From: Woeseiaceae bacterium
Lineage (GTDB): Bacteria; Pseudomonadota; Gammaproteobacteria; Steroidobacterales; Woeseiaceae
Assembly: GCA_024640315.1 (NCBI GenBank)
Contig: JAHEFF010000012.1
Span: forward strand, 1 to 55,872
DNA: 55,872 nucleotides
Reading direction: 5' to 3'
The first letter of the stretch is position 1. Every line of letters starts with the position of its first letter. The notes under the pieces are model-generated. The model was not told the DNA's origin. It did not search any database and saw nothing but the letters and a program-made list of their open reading frames with translations. This document shows, one piece after another, positions 9,448 to 16,808 of the stretch. Both the position numbers and the translations under genes were made by a program.

Positions 9448-10860
9448 ATGTATGACGCATTCCTGACGTTCGTCACGTCCTTGAGCGATCTGATGTGGGG
9501 ACCATGGACGATGATCTTCATCGCTTTCGTGTCCGTATACCTGACTGTGCGAAGCCGTTTTTTTCAGGTATTCAGTTTTTTCTACATCATGCGCAACACG
9601 TTCGGGCGAATGTTCGATCGCAGCGGCGACCGCAACAATGAACGCATGACGCCGTTCCAGGCGACATCCACCTCGCTCGCCGGCACAGTGGGCATGGGTA
9701 ATATGGCGGGCGTTGCGACGGCACTGTCAATCGGTGGCCCGGGCGCTATCTTCTGGATGTGGGTGCTCGCCTTCTTCGGCATGATCACCAAAGCAGCCGA
9801 GGTCACGCTCGGCGTGCATTATCGTGAAGTCGATGAAAACGGGCACATCCACGGCGGCCCGATGTACTACATCAACAAGGCCCTCGGCTGGAAGTCGCTC
9901 GCCGTCCTTTTCAGTATTGGCGTCACAATCAACTGCTTCTTCAGCTCATCGCTGCTGCAGGCGCATACGGTGGGCCGTGCATTTGACGCCAGTTATGGTA
10001 TCAGCCCTTACATCGTCACGGGCGCAATGGCCATCATCACTGCCACAGTCGCCATCGGCGGCATTCGCCGCATCGGTCGGTTTTGCGAGGCGCTGGTTCC
10101 ATTCATGACGATGATCTATCTTGCAGGAGGCGTGCTGATTCTTGTTGCAAATGCCTCGCAATTACCGAACGTACTTGCCGATATCTTTCGCTACGCACTA
10201 GCGCCGGCGCCCGCTCTGGGTGGTTTTGCCGGTGCGGCGGTCATGTCGGCAATTCAGATGGGCATGGCGCGCGGCATGCTTTCCAATGAGGCCGGACTGG
10301 GTACTGCACCCATGGTGCATGCCAACGCAGAAACACCGCACCCGTTCAAACAGGGTCTGTGGGGCGCCGCTGAAGTGTTTGTTGATACGACTGTCGTATG
10401 CACGATCACGGCGTTTGTTATTCTTTCATCGGGTGTTATTGCAAATGGCAACACGGGCATCGAGATGTTACTGGACGCGTTTGCCACCTTTTATTCACCG
10501 GGTTTCGCCAACGGTTTTATATCGGTTGCCATTCTGACGTTCTGTCTCTCAACCCAAATCGGTTTCTTTGTCTACTTCGAGACTGCGCTTGTCAGTCTTT
10601 TCGGGGAAGACTTCTTTCTCTATGCGAGGTGGATCTATTTTCTGCCGGGCGTTGTATTTGCCGGCATTAGCAATGTCGATCAACTCTGGGCTTTGGCGAA
10701 TATCTCTGTGGCCGCAAGTGCATTGCCGAATCTTGTTGCGTTGCTCGTGCTTTCCGGCGTATTCATGGCCCTGATGAAGGACTATCTTTCAGGAAAGAAC
10801 CAGTTCGCTACAGAGATAACTGATGAGAACAAGCAATACATTCGTATGGCGCAGCGCTAG
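9448..10860 (+). CDS. AGCS family sodium:amino acid (alanine/glycine) symporter
   Basis: A 470-residue inner-membrane protein with about ten hydrophobic segments. Hallmarks of the alanine/glycine:cation symporter family: TPFQATSTSLAGTVGMGNMAGVA near residue 70 (given in part), GGPMYYI, and GMARGMLSNEAGLGTAP around residue 270. The family imports small amino acids with sodium. The ATG has GGGGGA six bases upstream. It opens a five-gene plus-strand run leading to a hydantoinase and a racemase, so its cargo is probably the substrate of that pathway, or a related amino acid or ureide; this is inference. It is divergent from the PQQ dehydrogenase gene across a 254-bp gap. Confidence 0.9.
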   Translation: MYDAFLTFVTSLSDLMWGPWTMIFIAFVSVYLTVRSRFFQVFSFFYIMRNTFGRMFDRSGDRNNERMTPFQATSTSLAGTVGMGNMAGVATALSIGGPGAIFWMWVLAFFGMITKAAEVTLGVHYREVDENGHIHGGPMYYINKALGWKSLAVLFSIGVTINCFFSSSLLQAHTVGRAFDASYGISPYIVTGAMAIITATVAIGGIRRIGRFCEALVPFMTMIYLAGGVLILVANASQLPNVLADIFRYALAPAPALGGFAGAAVMSAIQMGMARGMLSNEAGLGTAPMVHANAETPHPFKQGLWGAAEVFVDTTVVCTITAFVILSSGVIANGNTGIEMLLDAFATFYSPGFANGFISVAILTFCLSTQIGFFVYFETALVSLFGEDFFLYARWIYFLPGVVFAGISNVDQLWALANISVAASALPNLVALLVLSGVFMALMKDYLSGKNQFATEITDENKQYIRMAQR

Positions 10861-10878
10861 ATCAGGAGACGCTCGATA

Positions 10879-11811
10879 ATGTCGATTTACAAGTTGGATG
10901 AATCCGCAAGTGGTGTATACATCATTTCTGCAACGCCGTTTACGGAAAACGGCGAAGTCGATCTCGAGAGCGCCGACCGGCTCGTGGATTTCTATATCGA
11001 AAAAGGCGTCTCCGGGATCACAGTTCTCGGCATGATGGGAGAGGCGCAGAAGATGGCGCCCGATGAATCCCGGACCTTTCTCGAGCGCATCATGAAGCGG
11101 GTCGATGACAAGTTGCCGGTGATTGTTGGTGTGTCAGATCCGGGGCTGGACAACCTGGTGCGCCTGTCCCGGTTCAGCATGGATCAGGGCGCGGCAGGAG
11201 TTATGGTCGCGCCGCTCGCCGGCCTGGCAACCGAAGAAAAGGTTTACAACTATTTCACACAGGTGCTTGAAGCACTGGGCGATGATATTCCGGTTTGCTA
11301 CCAGGACTACCCGCAGGCGACCAATACCGAGATTTCCGTGTCTTTGTTTAATCGCCTTGTTGCCGAGTATGATCAGCTGGTCATGTTGAAGCACGAGGAA
11401 TGCCCCGGACTCACCAAAATAACGAGGGTCCGCCAGGCATCCGACGAGGGGCTGCGCCGGGTTTCTATTCTCTGCGGGAACGGCGGACTGTACCTGCCGC
11501 AGGAGCTTGCGCGTGGCGCAGATGGCGCAATGACCGGTTTCGCCTATCCGGAAATGCTCGTTGCCGTCGTGGCTTTGCACAATGCCGGGCAGCAGGACAA
11601 GGCAGAAGATATTTTTGATGCCTACCTGCCACTGATTCGTCACGAACAGCAACCTGGATGGGGACTGGCTCTGCGCAAGGAAGTGTTGCATCGTCGTGGC
11701 ATCATTTCGTCGCCGACAGTTCGGTCACCCGGGCCGAAACTGAGTGCGACAGATCTTCAGGAATTGACGAGGCTCATCAGCCGTGTCGAGAAAAACGTAG
11801 AGGCTCTATAA
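10879..11811 (+). CDS. Dihydrodipicolinate synthase/N-acetylneuraminate lyase family aldolase
   Basis: A 310-residue TIM-barrel of the DapA/NanA family. The Schiff-base lysine is Lys171 (VMLKHEE), and a tyrosine of YQDYP (141-145) stands in for the catalytic tyrosine. The usual GTTGE loop is GMMGE here (51-55), so the two threonines that serve the tyrosine relay in DapA are methionines. This argues against true lysine biosynthesis and for a different 2-oxo-acid substrate. AGGAGA lies nine bases before the ATG. It is 18 bp after the symporter gene and is followed by the SDR scar, so it is most likely part of the catabolic operon. Confidence 0.82.
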   Translation: MSIYKLDESASGVYIISATPFTENGEVDLESADRLVDFYIEKGVSGITVLGMMGEAQKMAPDESRTFLERIMKRVDDKLPVIVGVSDPGLDNLVRLSRFSMDQGAAGVMVAPLAGLATEEKVYNYFTQVLEALGDDIPVCYQDYPQATNTEISVSLFNRLVAEYDQLVMLKHEECPGLTKITRVRQASDEGLRRVSILCGNGGLYLPQELARGADGAMTGFAYPEMLVAVVALHNAGQQDKAEDIFDAYLPLIRHEQQPGWGLALRKEVLHRRGIISSPTVRSPGPKLSATDLQELTRLISRVEKNVEAL

Positions 11812-11862
11812 ATATGGACTTGGGAATAAGCGGAAAACGCGCGCTTGTATTGGCGTCGAGTC
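11811..11862 (+). repeat. Direct repeat copy 1: truncated 5' end of the SDR gene
   Basis: This 52-bp block, including an ATG at 11814, matches 11964-12015 at 51 of 52 positions. It encodes the first 16 SDR residues (MDLGISGKRALVLASS). The reading frame then leaves SDR sequence and soon stops. It begins at the last base of the aldolase stop codon and its spacing to the ATG copies that of the intact gene, so it looks like a real former gene start. Confidence 0.9.
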
Positions 11863-11964
11863 CAATTCGCCCGCTATGCCGGGTTGTGCGCCGATGCTAT
11901 CGGCGAATTGATCTTTAGTGCCGCAATGAGCAGAATTTTTATTGATGTAACCAGGATGAATTGA
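11863..11964 (+). pseudogene. 3' remnant of an unidentified gene between the SDR repeats
   Basis: In the +1 frame relative to the truncated SDR start, these 102 bases give 33 codons without interruption, beginning QFARYAGLC and ending FIDVTRMN, then a TGA two bases before the intact SDR ATG. The composition reads like a real protein C-terminus. No start belongs to it, so it appears to be the tail of a deleted gene. I do not recognise the family. It also contains CAATTCGCC and GGCGAATTG as inverted repeats (11863-11871 and 11900s). Confidence 0.5.
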
Positions 11965-12015
11965 ATATGGATTTGGGAATAAGCGGAAAACGCGCGCTTG
12001 TATTGGCGTCGAGTC
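11964..12015 (+). repeat. Direct repeat copy 2: 5' end of the intact SDR gene
   Basis: This is the partner of 11811-11862, offset by exactly 153 bp, with one synonymous difference (GAC versus GAT at codon 2). This copy continues into the full SDR gene. Confidence 0.9.
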
Positions 12016-12755
12016 AGGGCCTGGGCCTGGGCATTGCCACCAAACTCTGCGAAGAAGGCGCGAACGTCATCATTTCGGGCCGTGTCGGGGAAAAACTCGC
12101 CGCTGTCGCGAATGAACTCACCAATAGCGGCCCCGGTAAAGCAGACTATGTGGTCACGGACCTGTCGGAGCGGGATTCGGCGGGCAAACTCTACGCCGCC
12201 GCAAAGGAGAAACTCGGCGGTATTGATATCCTGGTGAACAATACCGGGGGTCCGCCGCCGGGAACCGTTGATAAGCCCGATACGGAACTGTGGCGCGCCC
12301 AGATCGATACGATGCTGATTCGGATCATCGAAATAACCAACCTTTGTATCCCGGGCATGAAGGAGGCCGGCTGGGGGCGTGTGCTCACCGTTGCGTCGTC
12401 CGGTGTCGTGCAGCCTATTCCCAACCTGGCCATGTCGAATACGATCCGCTCATCGCTTGTTGGCTGGAGTAAGTCCCTGGCGAATGAAACAGCTTCGCAG
12501 GGCATCACAGCGAACATGTTATTACCTGGCAGGATTCTTACCGCGCGCCTGGCGCAGCTCGATGCCGCCAATGCGGAACGTCTGGGGAAACCGGTGGAAG
12601 AGGTGTCGGCGTCGGAACAGGCGACTATACCGGCGGGGCGCTACGGGACCGTCGAAGAGTTCGGCAGTGTCGGGGCTTTTCTTTGCAGCGACCGTGCCAG
12701 CTATATGACCGGTGGGCTGATCCGTTGTGATGGCGGCTCCATCAGGGGCGTCTGA
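11967..12755 (+). CDS. Short-chain dehydrogenase/reductase lacking the YxxxK motif
   Basis: A 262-residue Rossmann protein. The cofactor loop is ASSQGLGLGIA (residues 15-25) and the NNTGG motif is near residue 90. The catalytic serine lies in VASSGVVQP. Where classical SDRs have YxxxK, this one reads MSNTIRSSL, so the tyrosine is serine and the lysine is arginine. It may belong to a divergent subfamily with other chemistry. I chose the ATG at 11967 (AGGA ten bases upstream) over TTG 11961, because the duplicated copy starts at the equivalent ATG. Its end is followed closely by the hydantoinase gene. Confidence 0.82.
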   Translation: MDLGISGKRALVLASSQGLGLGIATKLCEEGANVIISGRVGEKLAAVANELTNSGPGKADYVVTDLSERDSAGKLYAAAKEKLGGIDILVNNTGGPPPGTVDKPDTELWRAQIDTMLIRIIEITNLCIPGMKEAGWGRVLTVASSGVVQPIPNLAMSNTIRSSLVGWSKSLANETASQGITANMLLPGRILTARLAQLDAANAERLGKPVEEVSASEQATIPAGRYGTVEEFGSVGAFLCSDRASYMTGGLIRCDGGSIRGV

Positions 12756-12759
12756 ATCC

Positions 12760-14226
12760 GTGTCCAACCTAGATCTCAAGATTCAAAATGGCACTGTCGC
12801 CAACTCTGCGGAAACCTTCAGCGCAGATGTAGGCGTTCGGGATGGCAGGATTGTCGCCATCGGCACGGAGTTGGGCGATGCGGACCGGGTCATCGACGCC
12901 ACGGGAAAGTACGTTCTGCCCGGAGGCATCGAGGCCCACTGCCATATCGAACAGGAGTCGTCGAGCGGGCTCATGACATCTGACGACTACTACTCGGGCA
13001 GCGTGTCGGCGGCGTTTGGCGGGAATACGTGCATCGTCCCGTTCGCCGCCCAGCATCGAGGGCAGTCTCTGAAGGAAGTGCTTGAAACCTATCACGGACG
13101 GGCCGGTCCGAAGTCGGTCGTCGACTATTCGTTTCACCTAATCATTTCGGACCCAACGGATGCGGTCTTGCACGAGGAACTGCCGAGGGCGATTGAAGAG
13201 GGTATCACCTCATTCAAGATTTACATGACCTACGACCGGCTAATCGTCGATGACAGCCAGATGCTCGATATTCTCTCGGTCGCGAAGAAAAATGGTGCGT
13301 TGACCATGATCCATGCCGAAAACAACGCGATGATCAAGTGGATGAGTGGCAAGCTGGTCGATAGTGGTCACGGTGCACCGAAATACCATGCACTGAGCCA
13401 TCCGAGGACCGCGGAGTCGGAAGCCATCAATCGGGCCATCGAGCTTGCCGGTTTCCTGGACGCGCCCATTCTCATTGTCCATGTGTCGACAGAGGCCGGT
13501 GCACGAATCATTGCAAAGGCGAGGTACGACGGTCGCAAAGTATTTGGCGAAACCTGCCCACAGTACATGTTCCTGAATGCCGAACAGATGGATCTGCCGG
13601 GCATGCACGGGGCGAAACTCTGCTGCAGTCCGCCGTTACGCGACCGGGCTTCGCAGGAGGAGATCTGGCGTTGCCTGCAAAACGGAACATTCCAGGTCTA
13701 CTCGTCCGATCACGCACCGTATCGTTTCGATGACACCGGCAAGCTGCACGCCGGACCGAAGCCGGATTTTCCACAGATCGCAAACGGTTTGCCGGGCATA
13801 GAAATGCGTCTGCCCCTGCTTTTTTCAGAAGGATTCATGAAAGGTCGTATTACGCTCAATCATTTTGTCGCGCTGGCGGCGACGAACGTGTCGAAAATCT
13901 ATGGTCTGGACCATTGCAAGGGTTCGATCACAGAGGGCAAAGACGCAGATATTGCGATCTGGGATCCGGCAATCTCGCGCGAAGTGAAGGCCGAAGACAT
14001 GCACGACAACATGGAATATACGCCGTACGAGGGTATGCAAATTACCGGGTGGCCAACGACTGTTGTTCAGCGTGGCAAGGTCATTATCGACGACAACGAA
14101 CTGCATGCCGATCGTGGTGCGGGAGAGTTTGTACCGCGGCGGAGAATCGATTGCACCGGCATGCCGGGACGCCTGGCGCCGGAGCTCGATCCGGAGAAGA
14201 ACTTCGGCGTTGACCTTGAACTCTGA
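12760..14226 (+). CDS. Dihydropyrimidinase/hydantoinase
   Basis: A 488-residue cyclic amidohydrolase. All binuclear-metal ligands of the family are visible: His60 and His62 (GGIEAHCH), Lys153 (FKIYM, the carbamylated lysine), His185 (MIHAEN), His241 (IVHVST) and Asp317 (SSDHAPY). The family opens hydantoins or dihydropyrimidines to N-carbamoyl amino acids in the cytosol. I chose the GTG at 12760, just after the SDR stop, with AGGGG 11 bases upstream; GTG 12727 or ATG 12730 would overlap the SDR gene. The racemase gene next door supports a hydantoin substrate. No N-carbamoylase is encoded nearby. Confidence 0.88.
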   Translation: MSNLDLKIQNGTVANSAETFSADVGVRDGRIVAIGTELGDADRVIDATGKYVLPGGIEAHCHIEQESSSGLMTSDDYYSGSVSAAFGGNTCIVPFAAQHRGQSLKEVLETYHGRAGPKSVVDYSFHLIISDPTDAVLHEELPRAIEEGITSFKIYMTYDRLIVDDSQMLDILSVAKKNGALTMIHAENNAMIKWMSGKLVDSGHGAPKYHALSHPRTAESEAINRAIELAGFLDAPILIVHVSTEAGARIIAKARYDGRKVFGETCPQYMFLNAEQMDLPGMHGAKLCCSPPLRDRASQEEIWRCLQNGTFQVYSSDHAPYRFDDTGKLHAGPKPDFPQIANGLPGIEMRLPLLFSEGFMKGRITLNHFVALAATNVSKIYGLDHCKGSITEGKDADIAIWDPAISREVKAEDMHDNMEYTPYEGMQITGWPTTVVQRGKVIIDDNELHADRGAGEFVPRRRIDCTGMPGRLAPELDPEKNFGVDLEL

Positions 14227-14861
14227 TGCGAAGAATTCTGGTCATCAACCCGAACTCCAACGCAAGCGTAACTGAGGGCCTGAGAGATTCACTGCTCGAG
14301 TTCGCCAGCCGTGCAAGCATCGAATGTTGCACACTGGAGGACGGCCCGTTCGGCATTGAATCTGACGAGGACATCGCGAGCGTAGTGCCGTTGGTCATTG
14401 CGAGGATCGACGAATCACCGAGCTTCGACGCCTGCGTGATTGCCTGTTATTCGGACCCGGGACTTGCAGAATGCCGGCAGCGATTCAGCAAACCGGTTTT
14501 CGGCATGCAACAGAGCGCTGTCGAAACCGCGGTTGCCAAAGGCAAACGATTCGGGGTGCTTGCCTTGTCGGATGAGTCGATTGCACGGCACGTGGCTTAC
14601 ATTCAAATGCTTGGATTTGCAGACCAACTCGCCGGCGAGTTGCCGCTGAATATTTCTGTGGATCAAGCCGCCAATGACGCAGGCACGCTGGACAAAGTTG
14701 TTGTCGCAGGTCGCCGCCTGATCGAAGAGTATGGCGCCGAGACGCTCATACTGGGTTGTGCCGGAATGGCTGCGATAAAGGCGGCGGCAGAAAAGAAACT
14801 GCCTGTGCCGGTCATCGAGCCGGTACAGGCAGCGGTTGAGCTTGCGATTAAAGCAGGCTGA
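14226..14861 (+). CDS. Hydantoin racemase (Asp/Glu racemase family)
   Basis: A 211-residue protein. It begins with RILVINPNSN, the hallmark of the HyuE-type Asp/Glu/hydantoin racemases, and has the two catalytic cysteines at Cys74 (ACYSDPG) and Cys178 (ILGCAGM), matching the family's spacing. The reaction interconverts D- and L-5-substituted hydantoins without a cofactor. The ATG overlaps the hydantoinase stop by one base (TGATG), so the two are translationally coupled. A different ureide or cysteine-racemised substrate remains possible. Confidence 0.87.
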   Translation: MRRILVINPNSNASVTEGLRDSLLEFASRASIECCTLEDGPFGIESDEDIASVVPLVIARIDESPSFDACVIACYSDPGLAECRQRFSKPVFGMQQSAVETAVAKGKRFGVLALSDESIARHVAYIQMLGFADQLAGELPLNISVDQAANDAGTLDKVVVAGRRLIEEYGAETLILGCAGMAAIKAAAEKKLPVPVIEPVQAAVELAIKAG

Positions 14862-14867
14862 GCAGGA

Positions 14868-16223
14868 TCAGATCTTCCTGATCGCCTCTGCCATACCGGT
14901 CAGCGCCATATCGAGCACCTGGCGAGAGCAGCCAATATTCATGCGCATGCAGCGTTTGCTGCCCTTGCCATAGCCCTCACCGTCGTTCAATTGCACGCCT
15001 GAGTTGTCGACGAGCCATTTTTCGAAGACCTGCGTTTCGCTCATCGGCGTGTCGGTCATCTGGCTGGCCGCTGATTTTTCAACGACGCCAACCTCTTCCA
15101 TGATGCCGTCAAAATGCAACCAGCTCAGGAAAGTGCCCTCTGCCCTGGTGTACCCGACTTCCGAAAGATTCTTTTTCAGAAAATTCTCGACGTAGGTGTG
15201 GTTGCCATCGATATAGGCGAGCAGCTGCTTGAGCCAATCCTTACCGTGCTTGTAGGCCGCCTCATTGGCGACAACGCCAAGCGTGTTGATGCCCGCCTGG
15301 TGGTTTCTCTTTACCCGCTCGAGCATGACTTTGTTGGTCGAAAACCAGTAGGCATTCTTCGACGCCGGCATACTGAATGTCTTGGTTATTGCCCGAAACG
15401 ACAGGCTGTTGTTAACGATATCTTTATCCGGCAATGACGCGAACGGCGTAAATTTGTGTCCCGGGCGCACGAAGTCGGCGTGAATCTCGTCTGCCAGCAC
15501 AACGACCTGGTGCTTGAGGCACAACTCGCCGATGCGGAGCAGTTCCTCTTCGGACCAGACGTTGCCCGTCGGGTTTTGCGGATTACAAAGCAACAGGGTT
15601 TGTGTGTCCGCCGTCATACGGGCTTCGAAGTCGTCCCAGTCGATCGAGTACTTGCCGTTCTCGAAGACCATCTCGCTTTCGTTCTTTACCGTTTGCGTAT
15701 TTTTAACGTCCGAATAGAAGCCGTTATAGGTCGGCGTCATCATCAGGATTTTGCTCATTGGCGGCGAGTAAGTCTTCATCGCCGCGACGAGGCCGGGATG
15801 AACGCCTGTCGCGACAACGATTGTATCGGGGTCGACCTTCAGGCCATAACGATCCTGGTTCCATTCCGCAATGGTTTCGCGGAATGACGCCATAGCCTCG
15901 CTACTGATATAACCCCAGTTCTCGTGCTTCATTCGCTCGGCCATAGCCTCGCCAATGCACGGTGCTGCACGGAAGTCGGTGTCGGCGATACCCATTCCGA
16001 TTTTGACCTTGTCGCCGAATGCAGAGACCTGGCTGTCCCATTTAACGCAGTCAGTGCCAAAACGGTTGTAAGGTGTGTCGAAATCGTATTTGCCGTCGAC
16101 CAGGTAGGGCATGCCGTCGGCTGCTGCTGTGCCGGCACTGCCAGCACCTACGGCGCCTGCTACCGCGGTCATGCCAGCGCCTTTAAGGAAGTTTCTGCGG
16201 TTTAGTCCGGTCTTCTGCGGCAT
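14868..16223 (-). CDS. Tat-exported fold-type I PLP aminotransferase/lyase
   Basis: A 451-residue protein. The N-terminus carries a twin-arginine signal (NRRNFLKG) followed by a small hydrophobic Ala/Gly region, so it should be exported folded, with its cofactor bound. The mature part is an aminotransferase class I/II or MalY/PatB-like enzyme: CNPQNPTGNVW, VLADEIHADFV, and AITKTFSMPASKNAYW with the probable PLP lysine. Most relatives are cytosolic; PvdN of Pseudomonas is a known Tat-exported PLP enzyme. The ATG at 16223 has GGGGGA seven bases upstream; the ATG at 16238 overlaps that ribosome site. It is last in a run with a PQQ dehydrogenase and a cytochrome c. Confidence 0.83.
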   Translation of the reverse strand: MPQKTGLNRRNFLKGAGMTAVAGAVGAGSAGTAAADGMPYLVDGKYDFDTPYNRFGTDCVKWDSQVSAFGDKVKIGMGIADTDFRAAPCIGEAMAERMKHENWGYISSEAMASFRETIAEWNQDRYGLKVDPDTIVVATGVHPGLVAAMKTYSPPMSKILMMTPTYNGFYSDVKNTQTVKNESEMVFENGKYSIDWDDFEARMTADTQTLLLCNPQNPTGNVWSEEELLRIGELCLKHQVVVLADEIHADFVRPGHKFTPFASLPDKDIVNNSLSFRAITKTFSMPASKNAYWFSTNKVMLERVKRNHQAGINTLGVVANEAAYKHGKDWLKQLLAYIDGNHTYVENFLKKNLSEVGYTRAEGTFLSWLHFDGIMEEVGVVEKSAASQMTDTPMSETQVFEKWLVDNSGVQLNDGEGYGKGSKRCMRMNIGCSRQVLDMALTGMAEAIRKI

Positions 16224-16312
16224 AGCTTGTTCCCCCATATTGCCATTACCCGTCGCCGCGGGCTCTGCCAGAGAATAACAGATTTGGAGCGTTTCGCAGC
16301 TGGTGCGCCGGT

Positions 16313-16714
16313 TTAATTCTTCTGTCGGGCCTCGACGGTTATTTCATTCAGCGCGCCATCTTTATAGTCGAGTTCCGTATCGCCCGGCTCATAGCGGCTG
16401 AGCGACAGGATGTAGGCGAGGATATCCACGTATTCCTTCTCACTCAGGAATCCCGGATTACTCTCCGGCATCGAGGTGCTCATGACGGTATACATAATCC
16501 CGAGTGGTTGGCCCTCCCAGCGCTTCAGCACCGGACGGAAATACTTCTTGTCGTGACACAAAAGACAATTTTCTTTGTACAGCTCCTCACCGGCTTTCGC
16601 CTGGTCCCGGGTGAAGACCCCTTCGTTGACAGTGCGAGGATCCGCGGTCGCGCCTGCCGACAAGACAAGGCATATCACCGCAATGACGAGAGACCTGTTC
16701 ATTCTTTTATTCAT
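16313..16714 (-). CDS. Small exported c-type cytochrome
   Basis: A 133-residue protein with a Sec signal (cleavage likely after GATA, near residue 24). One haem site is present, CLLCH (Cys50, Cys53, His54), with Met82 (TSMPES) as the probable sixth ligand. It is a class I cytochrome of minimal size. It lies between the PQQ dehydrogenase gene (94 bp upstream) and the Tat-PLP gene, so its likely job is to take electrons from the quinoprotein in the periplasm. An internal ATG at 16702 is a possible alternative start. Confidence 0.87.
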   Translation of the reverse strand: MNKRMNRSLVIAVICLVLSAGATADPRTVNEGVFTRDQAKAGEELYKENCLLCHDKKYFRPVLKRWEGQPLGIMYTVMSTSMPESNPGFLSEKEYVDILAYILSLSRYEPGDTELDYKDGALNEITVEARQKN

Positions 16715-16808
16715 GGATTAACTCTTTCGACGCCAGGCAGGTTAGCCAGTCTGGCCCTGTAAGCCTGCGATGATTATTACCCTGGTTAGCTGAACTCTCG
16801 CTTAACGA

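Noticed and set aside
9194..9460. Longer N-terminal extension of the first PQQ dehydrogenase
   Set aside because: A lipoprotein signal and strong ribosome site at 9193 define the start; the extension would bury the signal peptide.
11658..11918. 86-codon frame spanning the aldolase end and truncated SDR start
   Set aside because: It is the result of the truncated SDR copy reading on in frame with an antecedent out-of-frame aldolase segment; no independent start signal.
14873..14893. GATCAG/CTGATC hairpin at the convergent ends of the racemase and Tat-PLP genes
   Set aside because: It is short, lies partly within coding sequence, and has no T run, so it is not a credible terminator.
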